From Pasteurella skyensis (GTDB taxonomy: Bacteria; Pseudomonadota; Gammaproteobacteria; Enterobacterales; Pasteurellaceae): 64,000 nucleotides of DNA. The notes below the pieces were generated by a model. The model saw only the letters and a list, made by a program, of their open reading frames with translations. It was not told the DNA's origin and searched no databases. The DNA lies in assembly GCF_013377295.1 (NCBI RefSeq), contig NZ_CP016180.1, positions 1,116,001 through 1,180,000 of the forward strand, in the 5' to 3' direction. Position numbers and translations under genes: made by a program. Shown here piece by piece: positions 30,595 through 38,982 of this stretch. Position 1 is the first letter of the stretch. Every line of letters starts with the position of its first letter.

Positions 30595-30764
30595 ATTTAT
30601 TTATCCATATTTAAGATTAAAAATTTGTCTTATTATTGACTCATAAAACTCATTTAATGCTTTTCTATTCTAATTAGCAAACAAAAAGAGCGTGATTATA
30701 ACAAATTAGAACAAAATATGTAAGTTCATTGTATAACCTTACTACAGACGAATAAAACATAAAA

Positions 30765-32207
30765 TTAAAATGATTTTGAAAACTCAATATTTACGTTGCT
30801 TTCTTGTGTATTATATAAAAAATGGTTGCTGCTTGTTTTGTTCCAAGATAAAACCAAACGAGGTGTTATACCAAGCCAGTGCCAATTACGGTGCCATAGT
30901 GACAGTTTTGCGGAATATTCCTTATCAGAACGTTTAATATTAAAAATATCTACGCCTTTATAATCACGTTTTCCCAATGATAAAATCAACTTAGATGATA
31001 AACCGCCTTGCCACTCTTGTCCTAAACCAATATAGGCACCCTTACGAATAAAAGCATCATCTTGATCTCGTGCTTGTTTATTATAAAGATTAATTCCTGC
31101 TAACCAATATTGCTGTGAATTTCGCATAAATAATGCTGAAATACCCACGAATTGACGCTGACCATTTAAGTGTTTTCTGGTATCAAATTTCTCATATTCC
31201 CACGACCAATTATTAGACAGCTTAAAACGTGGTGTAAATTGATAACTTTCAAATCCACTCGCCCCATAGCTAACAGAATAAGGATCCGTTGCATAAAAGC
31301 GTTTTTTAGCAAAAGGTTGGATTTGCGCAGTAAATTGTGCTGTTTGATAGCCTATTCCCACTCCAAGTTGAGCAGACACGTCGTCATATTTATGATTATT
31401 CCAAAATAAATCACTATTTAAATCTAGCTGCAAATTGCTATAAAAATTACCCTTTAAATTAAAACGTTTTGACACACTTAAATCTAAATGTATGCCCTGT
31501 GCTTTTTCAGGTGTCGGTGTCGTCACTTTACCGCCTTTATACTCCACTTCTCGCTCTTTGGGTGCATTGTTAATATTGCGCTCGTTACGAAAATAAAAAT
31601 TTGCATTCCACTGCCACTCTTGTTCACGATCGATATTTACCCTCATTTGCTGCACCATTTTTGCAACAGCTGGCGGCAAAGGTTCACTTTGTAATTTTTT
31701 AAGCTGCTCATAAGCAGTCGGCTTTTGTTGATTAGCATATAATGCCATCGCTAAATCCAAACGTACTACCGACATTTCAGGATTACTTGCAATAATCTCA
31801 CGATAATAATTGATCGCCTTATCAAGCTGTCCTTTGGAATGTGCTAAAAGCCCTTTGGCATAAGTGATCAATAACGGATCAGCATCAGCTAATTTTTGAT
31901 AAATCGGCAACACCACCTCAATACCTGCCATCTGTTTGGTTAAAATCACACTTCGCATTGCACGTTTTAACAAAGAAGGATTAGCCAATAAGTTTTGCTC
32001 ATTAACTTGTACCGCTTCACTCTTTTTTTGAAGCACAGAAGCGGTCACTTTTTTATCATTTTTTGCAAATTTTTCAATTTTATCGATCACTTGAAGATCA
32101 GGATTAGTTTCAGACTTATAATCTGCTGGTGTATAATCCTTTGCCATCACAGAAGTGGAAATTACGGTAAGGGTTAAAATACTAACTAGTTGCAGTTGTT
32201 TTTTCAT
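30765..32207 (-). CDS. Slam-family outer-membrane translocator (DUF560), first copy
   Basis: A 480-residue protein with signal peptide (MKKQLQLVSILTLTVISTSVMA), a helical TPR-like periplasmic domain (about 60-200; e.g. ADPLLITYAKGLLAHSKGQLDKAINYYREI) and a C-terminal DUF560 beta barrel of amphipathic strands from WQWNANFYFRNERNI to the terminal aromatic NVNIEFSKSF. This is the architecture of surface lipoprotein assembly modulators, which move TbpB/HpuA-type lipoproteins or soluble hemophilins across the outer membrane. It follows two candidate substrate genes on the same strand. It contains an uptake signal near its start codon (32042). Confidence 0.9.
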   Translation of the reverse strand: MKKQLQLVSILTLTVISTSVMAKDYTPADYKSETNPDLQVIDKIEKFAKNDKKVTASVLQKKSEAVQVNEQNLLANPSLLKRAMRSVILTKQMAGIEVVLPIYQKLADADPLLITYAKGLLAHSKGQLDKAINYYREIIASNPEMSVVRLDLAMALYANQQKPTAYEQLKKLQSEPLPPAVAKMVQQMRVNIDREQEWQWNANFYFRNERNINNAPKEREVEYKGGKVTTPTPEKAQGIHLDLSVSKRFNLKGNFYSNLQLDLNSDLFWNNHKYDDVSAQLGVGIGYQTAQFTAQIQPFAKKRFYATDPYSVSYGASGFESYQFTPRFKLSNNWSWEYEKFDTRKHLNGQRQFVGISALFMRNSQQYWLAGINLYNKQARDQDDAFIRKGAYIGLGQEWQGGLSSKLILSLGKRDYKGVDIFNIKRSDKEYSAKLSLWHRNWHWLGITPRLVLSWNKTSSNHFLYNTQESNVNIEFSKSF

Positions 32208-32250
32208 TTAAATTCTTTTATTTAATTAGGCTTTCAATATCATTAATATC

Positions 32251-32278
32251 GTAGAGACGTAGCATACTACGTCTCTAC
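32251..32278. repeat. Small palindromic repeat, GTAGAGAC...GTCTCTAC family
   Basis: A 12-bp perfect stem (GTAGAGACGTAG with CTACGTCTCTAC) with loop CATA. It lies between the lipoprotein gene and slam. Related copies are at 43333, 61534, 17950 and 48700. Confidence 0.85.
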
Positions 32279-32323
32279 AACAATATTTTTTTGGTAAATT
32301 TTTATATAAATCGTACCGCTTGG

Positions 32324-33154
32324 TTACTGCTTTTTAGCACCAAAAACAGCACCTTCATTTTTTTGTTTATTATAATAAATACCGCCAACTTCAGCTGCTT
32401 TATCACCAAAAAATGCACCTTGTACATTTTCTCCTTCAAACTTATTCTCTTTAATATTAGCATTAAAGTGAATAATTGGTGTTTTCTTATCAACAAACTT
32501 ATAATCATTCCAATCAAATAAAGTACCTGCTAAAGTTTTATCCTTAAAGTTTACTTTAATTTCACTTTTACCTTTAGTTAATGCTCGAGCACCACCATAA
32601 GCATCACCAATATAAACAACAGGATCGGACGTAGCCTTTGTTGGCATATTTGTTGTTATATAACCTTGCACAAACATTCCTAATTCAGGATCTTTTGCAT
32701 GAGGATTTGGCTTGCTTGAATCATAAACATAAGCATTATGAACCCCAAAACGAACATATTTATATTTTTTACCACTAACAGCTGTACATAACACCTGTCC
32801 TTTTGGCTGTGGACCACCTACTGCATTTTCGTCATAATAAGTTGCTTGTTTTTCATAATTTTCTTGTTTGTCATATCCATCAGGTAACAATTGAACATCG
32901 ATAGAATTGATCTTAATACTGTTAATGTCCTTATTCTTAGACAATCGAGTCATTTTTAACACATAATCGTCATATTCGGTAATATTTCCAGCAGGATCTT
33001 CGGATTGTTTCTTAACAGGATTTTGTAAATCATAGGCTAATAAAACACCTTCAACCTTACCAGATTTTATCTTATCAGCAGAATTACTGTTACCAGCACT
33101 CCCACAAGCCGTTAAAACTAAAGCCATTGCAGTTGATAATATTAATTTTTTCAT
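32324..33154 (-). CDS. Slam-substrate-like surface lipoprotein with TbpB-type C-terminal barrel
   Basis: A 276-residue lipoprotein: the signal peptide MKKLILSTAMALVLTACGSAG has a lipobox (LTAC) with the acylated Cys at residue 17. A short low-complexity linker follows. The C-terminal half has the 8-stranded barrel signature of TbpB/HpuA-like Slam substrates: VRFGVHNAY, KGKSEIKVNFKDKTLAGTLFDW, the glycine-rich GAFFGDKAAEVGGIYY and the end VFGAKKQ. It is upstream of the Slam gene and shares its 3' end sequence with the neighbouring gene at 33351, so the two are probably duplicates. The ligand is unknown; no receptor gene adjoins. Confidence 0.82.
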   Translation of the reverse strand: MKKLILSTAMALVLTACGSAGNSNSADKIKSGKVEGVLLAYDLQNPVKKQSEDPAGNITEYDDYVLKMTRLSKNKDINSIKINSIDVQLLPDGYDKQENYEKQATYYDENAVGGPQPKGQVLCTAVSGKKYKYVRFGVHNAYVYDSSKPNPHAKDPELGMFVQGYITTNMPTKATSDPVVYIGDAYGGARALTKGKSEIKVNFKDKTLAGTLFDWNDYKFVDKKTPIIHFNANIKENKFEGENVQGAFFGDKAAEVGGIYYNKQKNEGAVFGAKKQ

Positions 33155-33280
33155 AATAATACCTTACCTTTAACAAGTGAAAAAACTATCAATGACTGTG
33201 CAAAAAAGAAAATGGTTTAGCAACTACTATTTAAAAAATTTTCTGAAAGTGTGATTTAACTCATAAGTTGATAAATAACT

Positions 33281-33304
33281 AAAAAAGGAAGCAAAAGCCT
33301 CCTT
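33281..33304 (-). terminator. Terminator between the two Slam-substrate-like genes
   Basis: On the minus strand AAGGAGGC pairs with GCTTCCTT (one G-U) across a TTTT loop, followed by a run of U residues. It lies about 50 bp past the stop of the 33351-34043 gene. Confidence 0.8.
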
Positions 33305-33350
33305 ATTTAATTTAATTTTGGTAAATTTTTATATTAATCATACCGCTTGG

Positions 33351-34043
33351 TTACTGTTTTTTAGCACCAAAACTGGTCACTATGTTGTGATCCTTATGAA
33401 CACCACCCATTTCTACAGCTTGTGAACCATAAAATTGACCTTTTCCCTTTCCTGAGTCAAAGGTGAATGTATTCCCTGTAATATCACCTTTCATCGTTTT
33501 ATTTAACTGATCATTCGATTGTTCTATAGTAAGTGTCTTATTATAAAAGTTAACATTAATGTCTATTCTACCCCTTGCAAATTCTTGCAATCCTGCATCA
33601 TAATTTACAAAATCACCAAGATATTTCACATCCGTGTTACTTACTGGCATATCATCTAAGGTTGTGAGTTCACCTTGACTAAACCCTAGCATATCGCTAT
33701 TGTCAGGAACTAAAATGCCAAAACGCGAGTAGCTATATTTTGTACCACTCGCCGCTTTAGTTAAAGTATCACCATAAAAAATACCACGATTATTAATAAT
33801 CATTCCTGTAATTGAGACATTACTTGGCACAAGAGTAATTTCCGTGCCATTCAGTACAAATTGATTTATTTCCTCTTTAGGTATATTGTTTAAAAACATA
33901 TTCCTTTCGTTACTATGATTAGTAACATCAGAAGAGTGATTGGTACCATTCGATATAGATACACTTTCACCACTTATTGCATAACCTCTTCCGTTAGTGA
34001 TTAAAATGGTAAATAGTGTAATAGCTAATACTTTGTTTTTCAT
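33351..34043 (-). CDS. Secreted TbpB-barrel protein, probable second Slam substrate
   Basis: A 230-residue protein with a cleavable-looking signal peptide (MKNKVLAITLFTILITNGRGYA) and no lipobox cysteine, followed by a polar Ser/Asn-rich linker and a C-terminal barrel: FARGRIDINVNFYNKTLTIE, KGQFYGSQAVEMGGVH and the end SFGAKKQ. The C-terminal FYG..A.EMGG...FGAKK pattern is that of Slam-dependent proteins. Lacking an acylated Cys it should be released, like hemophilins, or stay attached by partners. It is the first gene of the apparent operon with the lipoprotein and Slam. The function is unrecognised beyond that. Confidence 0.75.
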   Translation of the reverse strand: MKNKVLAITLFTILITNGRGYAISGESVSISNGTNHSSDVTNHSNERNMFLNNIPKEEINQFVLNGTEITLVPSNVSITGMIINNRGIFYGDTLTKAASGTKYSYSRFGILVPDNSDMLGFSQGELTTLDDMPVSNTDVKYLGDFVNYDAGLQEFARGRIDINVNFYNKTLTIEQSNDQLNKTMKGDITGNTFTFDSGKGKGQFYGSQAVEMGGVHKDHNIVTSFGAKKQ

Positions 34044-34296
34044 AATTAATTCCTGTTAAATGAGTTAAAAAACAAGCCATTATTATCCCAAAAAACAACT
34101 ATTAGCAACTGTTATTTACAAAACATACAATTGATGTCATAAAACAAATAAAACCGTTTGTTTTTTAAACGTTATTTTGCATTTTTATGCTACTTATCAC
34201 CATTATTTTTGCATTTAATTATTTTCATCATATTTTAATTGAAAAAGCATAAATATTTGTTAGAATCCGCCCTCTTTTATATTTTCAAGGAATTTT

Positions 34297-34859
34297 ATGA
34301 ATAAACAAGTTACACCAATCCTGCCCCACTGGGTCTTTGTGGCTTTGCGTTAACCACTTGGTTACTCAGCTTAATTAATACTGGTCATTTTTCAAGCTCA
34401 AATGTAGGCTTAGTTTTAGCTATGGGATTGGCTTTTGGTGGCACCGCTCAAATGATAGCGGGTATGTTTGAGTTTGCAAAAGGTAATACTTTTGGATTTA
34501 CGGCTTTTACCAGTTATGGTGCATTTTGGTGGAGTTTTGCCCTCTTTAAACTCTTTTTTACTACAGGTGTAGAAACCTCATTTATTGCTTGGTATCTCGT
34601 TGCTTGGGGAACATTTACCTTAATGATGTTTGTCGCAACTCTCACTAAACCACGTGCTTTACAAACCATTTTTGGTTTACTTACCCTCACCTTTTACCTA
34701 CTTGCAATTGGTGATTTTACAGGCAATCATAGTATCACCCATATTGGTGGTTATTTTGGTTATTTGACTGCTCTTGCAGCATTTTACCTTGCTTCTGCAG
34801 AAGTAATTAATGAAAGTTTTGGGCGTACTCTGTTACCTATTGGTGAACCGACTAAATAG
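34297..34859 (+). pseudogene. satP: Acetate/succinate transporter SatP (YaaH) family gene with a 1-nt frameshift near the start
   Basis: The main frame from 34422 onward encodes about 145 residues of a six-helix GPR1/FUN34/YaaH channel (GLAFGGTAQMIAGMFEFAKGN, YGAFWWSFALF). Reading the same frame upstream gives TNPAPLGLCGFALTTWLLSL, the family NPAPLGL motif, but this frame has a stop at 34302. An ATG at 34297 with AAGGA upstream starts MNKQV in a different frame, which stops after 18 codons. Adding one base between 34297 and 34313 would restore a 187-residue protein. Either a true mutation or a sequencing error; without it, internal initiation at 34422 would lose the first helix. Confidence 0.85.
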
Positions 34860-34880
34860 ATATTAATATATAATGCCAAA

Positions 34881-34908
34881 AGTTGATTTCATAAGATCAA
34901 CCTTTTTT
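34881..34908 (+). terminator. Short hairpin with T-run after the satP-like gene
   Basis: GTTGAT (34882-34887) pairs with ATCAAC (34896-34901), followed by CTTTTTT. The stem is short but the T-run and position 20 bp after the stop support a terminator. Confidence 0.6.
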
Positions 34909-34965
34909 ATTCCACTTAACCTCAAAAGACCAAATAATGATTTTCATCATATAAAATACAATTTA

Positions 34966-34990
34966 ATTGTTGCAATTTATACTCAACAAT
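34966..34990. promoter_or_regulatory. Inverted repeat in the modA promoter region
   Basis: ATTGTTG and CAACAAT form 7-bp arms separated by 11 bp, about 45 bp upstream of the modA start. It does not resemble the ModE box I know from E. coli, so the binding factor is unknown. Confidence 0.35.
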
Positions 34991-35034
34991 ATTATAAACC
35001 CACTATTAAATAATGATTTTATGGTATTCAAATA

Positions 35035-35766
35035 ATGAATTTAAAAAAAATAGTCTATCTACTACTATTTTTTACAACAAACTGCTTTGCGGATATTAAT
35101 ATTGCCGTAGCCAGTAACTTTGTACCTACAATGCAAAAAATTGTAAAAAGTTATACGAATGTGACCGCTACAAAAATCAATATTCTTTCAGGTTCAAGTG
35201 GAAAACACTACGCTCAAATTCAATACGGTGCACCCATTGATTTATTTTTTTCTGCCGATCAAAAACGCCCTAATGAATTATTAAAGCAACAAAAAGCAAT
35301 ACGTACCTTTACTTACGCCATCGGTCGTTTGGTTTATTGGAAACCACAATACAATGGCGAAAAAACAACCTTTGAAGAAGCGGTAAAACAGAAGAGTAAC
35401 CACCTTGCATTAGCCAACCCTAAATATGCACCTTACGGAATTGCAGCAAAAGAAACATTAGAATTATTAGAACTATGGAAAATAAAACAGCCTTTATATA
35501 TTTTTGGTGAAAATATTGCACAGACTTATCATTTTGTCACATCAGGGGCAAGTGATACAGGTTTTGTTGCTTATTCTCAAGTTAAGCAAAATAAACAAAT
35601 TAATGAAAATAATCTTTGGTTAGTACCACAACGCTACCATTCTTTAATTAAACAAGATGTGGCAATTATTCACGATAACAAAGAAGTGCAACAATTTTTA
35701 CATTATTTTCACTCTAAAGAAGTACAAAATTTAATCTTAGCCGATGGATATTCCCTCAATGATTGA
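35035..35766 (+). CDS. modA: Molybdate ABC transporter periplasmic binding protein ModA
   Basis: A 243-residue periplasmic oxyanion-binding protein. The signal peptide is MNLKKIVYLLLFFTTNCFA; the mature protein starts DINIAVASNFVPTMQKI, and the anion-binding elements LSGSSGKHYAQIQYGAPIDLFFSADQ and LALANPKYAPYGIAAKETL are those of ModA. It starts modABC and overlaps the modB start. Molybdate supplied here feeds the cofactor operon at 25-30.6 kb. Confidence 0.93.
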   Translation: MNLKKIVYLLLFFTTNCFADINIAVASNFVPTMQKIVKSYTNVTATKINILSGSSGKHYAQIQYGAPIDLFFSADQKRPNELLKQQKAIRTFTYAIGRLVYWKPQYNGEKTTFEEAVKQKSNHLALANPKYAPYGIAAKETLELLELWKIKQPLYIFGENIAQTYHFVTSGASDTGFVAYSQVKQNKQINENNLWLVPQRYHSLIKQDVAIIHDNKEVQQFLHYFHSKEVQNLILADGYSLND

Positions 35767-36442
35767 TGACATTTCATTTCAGGCATTATTACTCTCATTT
35801 AAACTCAGTATCACAACGACACTGTGTTTACTTATTATCGGTACGCCTATTGCCTTTTGGTTAGCCACATCACGCAATCGCTTTAAATTTATTATTGAAG
35901 CCTTGATTGCGTTACCTCTTGTCCTACCGCCAACAGTATTAGGCTTTTATCTATTAATTTTACTCAATCCCAATAGTTTTATTGGTTCTCTAGTGTTCCA
36001 ACTGACTGGTGAAACTATCTTATTCTCTTTCTCAGGTTTGGTGATTGGTTCTATTGTGTATTCATTCCCCTATGTCACCCAACCTTTAACCAATGCCTTT
36101 GCGAGTATTAATCCCAATGTTATTGAAACCGCAAAAGTACTCAATACCAACCCCTTAGATCGTTTTATCCATATTGTATTACCAATGGCAAAACGAGGTT
36201 TTATGACAGCTTCAGTATTGGGCTTTGCCCATACATTAGGGGAATTTGGTGTGGTATTGATGTTAGGGGGAAATATTCCCAATAAAACACAAGTTGTTTC
36301 TATTGCCATTTACGATCACGTAGAATCCCTAAACTATATTCAAGCCCATTGGCTTGCAGGAATTTTACTGGTAATCTCTTTTGTTTTATTATTATTTATC
36401 TTTAAAATTAATCACTCATTTAACAGCGTGGTAAAACTGTAA
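35759..36442 (+). CDS. modB: Molybdate ABC transporter permease ModB
   Basis: A 227-residue inner-membrane permease. LPLVLPPTVLGFYLLILL and the ATPase-docking loop ETAKVLNTNPLDRFIHIVLPMAKRGFMTASVLGFAHTLGEFGVVLML are diagnostic for ModB. The start at 35759 is chosen by alignment with the usual ModB N-terminus (MIDDISFQALLLSFKLS); an in-frame ATG at 35744 would add five residues. It overlaps modA by 8 nt and modC by 1 nt. Confidence 0.93.
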   Translation: MIDDISFQALLLSFKLSITTTLCLLIIGTPIAFWLATSRNRFKFIIEALIALPLVLPPTVLGFYLLILLNPNSFIGSLVFQLTGETILFSFSGLVIGSIVYSFPYVTQPLTNAFASINPNVIETAKVLNTNPLDRFIHIVLPMAKRGFMTASVLGFAHTLGEFGVVLMLGGNIPNKTQVVSIAIYDHVESLNYIQAHWLAGILLVISFVLLLFIFKINHSFNSVVKL

Positions 36443-37068
36443 TGACCATAAAATGCGATTTCAACATTAAACGAACGGATTTTTCACTCTCTTTTAATGC
36501 AGAATTATCAGGGAATAAAATTACTATTATTAAAGGAAAATCAGGTTGTGGAAAAACCAGTTTATTACGTTTAATGGCAGGACTAGACTACTCGCCTAAC
36601 AATACATTTATTGTCAATAATCAAGTATTTCAACAAAATGATATTTTCATCCCTGCTGAAAAACGCCCTATTGCCTATGTAGGACAAGAGAGTTGTTTAT
36701 TGCCTTTTATAAATATAGAAAAAAATATCGCTTTTGCTCAAAAAAGACGAAGTTGTTCTGATTATGCCTTACCTAATTTAGATGAATTATTTGGCATTTT
36801 TGACCTCCATCACTGTAAACTGAAATTACCCGATCAACTCTCTTCAGGAGAAACCCAACGAGCATTGGTTATTCAATCTATAATGAACACACCAAGTCTT
36901 TTTCTATTTGATGAAGCCTTTTCTGCCATTGATGAACAACGCAAAAGTATTATTTTAGATTATTTAATGGATTATTTAGAGCAACGCAATTTACCTGCGA
37001 TCTATGTATCTCACGATTCTGAAGAGTTGAAATATATTAAATCTGATCAAATTATTCAGTTAGATTAA
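36442..37068 (+). CDS. modC: Molybdate ABC transporter ATP-binding protein, short ModC without MOP domain
   Basis: A 208-residue ABC ATPase with Walker A GKSGCGKTSLL, signature LSSGETQRALVIQ, Walker B LFLFDEAFSAID and H-loop YVSHDSEEL. Typical ModC proteins are about 350 residues and end in a molybdate-binding MOP/TOBE domain; this one stops right after the ATPase domain (SDQIIQLD). The nucleotide-binding function looks intact, but allosteric inhibition by molybdate, known for full-length ModC, would be absent. Confidence 0.88.
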   Translation: MTIKCDFNIKRTDFSLSFNAELSGNKITIIKGKSGCGKTSLLRLMAGLDYSPNNTFIVNNQVFQQNDIFIPAEKRPIAYVGQESCLLPFINIEKNIAFAQKRRSCSDYALPNLDELFGIFDLHHCKLKLPDQLSSGETQRALVIQSIMNTPSLFLFDEAFSAIDEQRKSIILDYLMDYLEQRNLPAIYVSHDSEELKYIKSDQIIQLD

Positions 37069-37101
37069 AATCAACTAAACACCAGTCACTGAGCTCTCGA
37101 C

Positions 37102-37148
37102 AGACACCGCTTGCTGAGCCTGTCGAAGTATCGAAGCATTAGGTGTCT
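37102..37148. repeat. Covarying hairpin repeat with GAGCCTGTCGA loop (copy 1, extended)
   Basis: Outer arms AGACACC and GGTGTCT enclose TGCT, the invariant loop GAGCCTGTCGA, an 8-nt insertion that repeats part of the loop end, and AGCA. It lies between modC and the trimeric autotransporter. See the matching copies at 42904, 43171, 43246, 61438 and 61493. Confidence 0.75.
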
Positions 37149-37188
37149 ATACTCCGAATTCGTTCTTTAAACACTTTCCTTACACCAT

Positions 37189-37219
37189 AAAAAAACACCC
37201 CTTCCAAATGAAAGGGGTG
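37189..37219 (-). terminator. Terminator of the trimeric autotransporter gene
   Basis: CACCCCTT (37196-37203) pairs with AAGGGGTG (37212-37219); seven A residues on the left give a U-run on the minus strand. It lies about 120 nt past the stop codon, leaving a long structured 3' untranslated region (37220-37337) with further inverted segments, e.g. a TGGTGGTT/AACCACCA pair. Confidence 0.85.
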
Positions 37220-38719
37220 AGATGCTGTGGTGGTTAAGTGTTATTGAGAGAGAGGACTAGTAACCCTCAAGTTGTTCTCAACCACCACCTGCTAGGTTGG
37301 ACTGGAAGAGAGAACTCCTCTTCCGCCCTGTGTTACATTACCATTGGTAGCCAACACCGACACCAATACCGAATTTCTTCTCGGTATTCGCATTAATGTT
37401 TCCTTTGATAATCCATTTTCCATTATCAGAGATAGAAGACAGTCCTACGGCCATTGAGCTTGATTTGTCATAACTCGCGCCCGCTAATGACACCATACTC
37501 TTACCCGGTACATAAGCCTGTGGTAAGCTGGCTGATGCCATCGCACTCGCCGTACCGCCGCTTGCGGCTTTTTCTACACTGTCAATACGGGTGGAGAGTG
37601 ACTCTTCCACTTTCGCTAATTGAGACACATTCACGGCATCCGTTGGTGCAGTACCCGCTTTAATATTGTGGATTTGGTTTCCACCCATATTAATATTGAC
37701 ATCAGTACCTTCTTTCACTGTTAAACCGGATTGGTTTAAGGTGATATTGCCCACAGTGACTTTATCCACTTTGATTTCAGGTGTGGTGGAAATAACCAGC
37801 TGTTTATCATTGCCGTTCATCACCGTTTTGGCGTTAAGGTTTTTACCTACTTTGATGCTTAAGGCACCCTTGTTGCTCACGACTTCCTCTTTTGAGAGAT
37901 TATCCTTGTCTAATACAACATCGTCTGTTACAGCAACCTTGATTTCAGCACCATTGCCTCCATTGCCGTTGCCTGCATCGCCTTTGTCACCTTTATCGCC
38001 TTTATCACCCTTATCACCCTTGTCACCTTTTAAAGCAGCCAAGAAGTCATCTTGTGTTTTAGTGCCATTACCTGGTTGTGCTTTCCAAATCTCATAAGCA
38101 GATTGACCATCGGCTCCATCCGCACCAGCGGCACCGTCATCACCTTTCGCACCTTTAAAGTCAGGGTCATTTTTCAATGCGTCCTTATCTAACGTGATAT
38201 GAGCGATTTGTTTACCGTCTTTACTTTGTTGTTTTTCCACTTTTAAGCCATCACCAAAGTCAAAGGCAAGTTTACTTAAGTCAAATTTTTCTTCAGTATT
38301 ACCCTGTTTATAATTTGCTCCCGTACCCGTGCTACCACTAAAGAAGCTAATGGTTGGCAATATTGCGTCTTTCCATTTATCAACATCAATACCTTGACCA
38401 TTGTTCAGTGCTTTTAACTGTTTGTAGTTAACCGCATCGGTATCTGCTATGGCATCGCCTAAATTGGTGATTCTACCACCATTGACTGATACGCTATTCT
38501 CCGTCTCACTCAATGTAAGTTTTCCACCACCTGCTGTGTTAGCAATTGACGAAATACCTGTAAGTTCTTTCGCTAATTTAATCGCTAAACCATTCGTACC
38601 ATCGTTAATGACACCAATGTTATTATCAGTCAGTTTGTTCTCATCGGTTACACCACCTTTAATATTTAAGGTGTCATTGAGCTTACGGGTAACTTTATCA
38701 CCCACATCACCTTTGAACA

Positions 38720-38982
38720 CTAAGCCATCATCCAGTGTGGCAACTTCCTTTTTTCTCCCGTTGCTTTATCAACATAAACGATTCTGTCAGTTGTGGTGCC
38801 ATCTAAGCCATCTTTTCCATTTTGGATACTGATGTCATAGAATTTGCCGTCTGCACCATTTTTACCTGGTGCTCCTTGAAGCCCTATAACACCATTTTGA
38901 CCATCCTTACCAGGAGTAACCAATGTTTTACCATCTTCACCTTTAATACTGATGCCATCATCACCGTGGATTGATACGCCAT
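38720..38982. repeat. Near-identical internal direct repeat of the autotransporter, copy B (carries the frameshift)
   Basis: This 263-bp segment matches 39562-39825 with only a few substitutions and one missing base at the frameshift site. The duplication encodes the LDDGL to IHGDDGIS section of the stalk. Confidence 0.9.

Noticed and set aside
30595-30764. Moco-type riboswitch upstream of moeA
   Set aside because: The leader is short and AT-rich and I could not recognise the conserved multi-stem Moco RNA motif in it.
34860-35034. ModE operator upstream of modA
   Set aside because: No sequence close to the ModE box I know was found; only a generic 7-bp inverted repeat is present.
37980-38030. 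CRISPR-like or microsatellite array in the GDKGDKG region
   Set aside because: The periodic CCTTTATCACC-type units are in frame, encode collagen-like DKG repeats and lack unique spacers.
38748-38757. Programmed -1 ribosomal frameshift at the A6G site in the adhesin
   Set aside because: The canonical A-AAA-AAG heptamer is out of phase with the reading frame, and comparison with the intact repeat copy explains the site by a single base loss.
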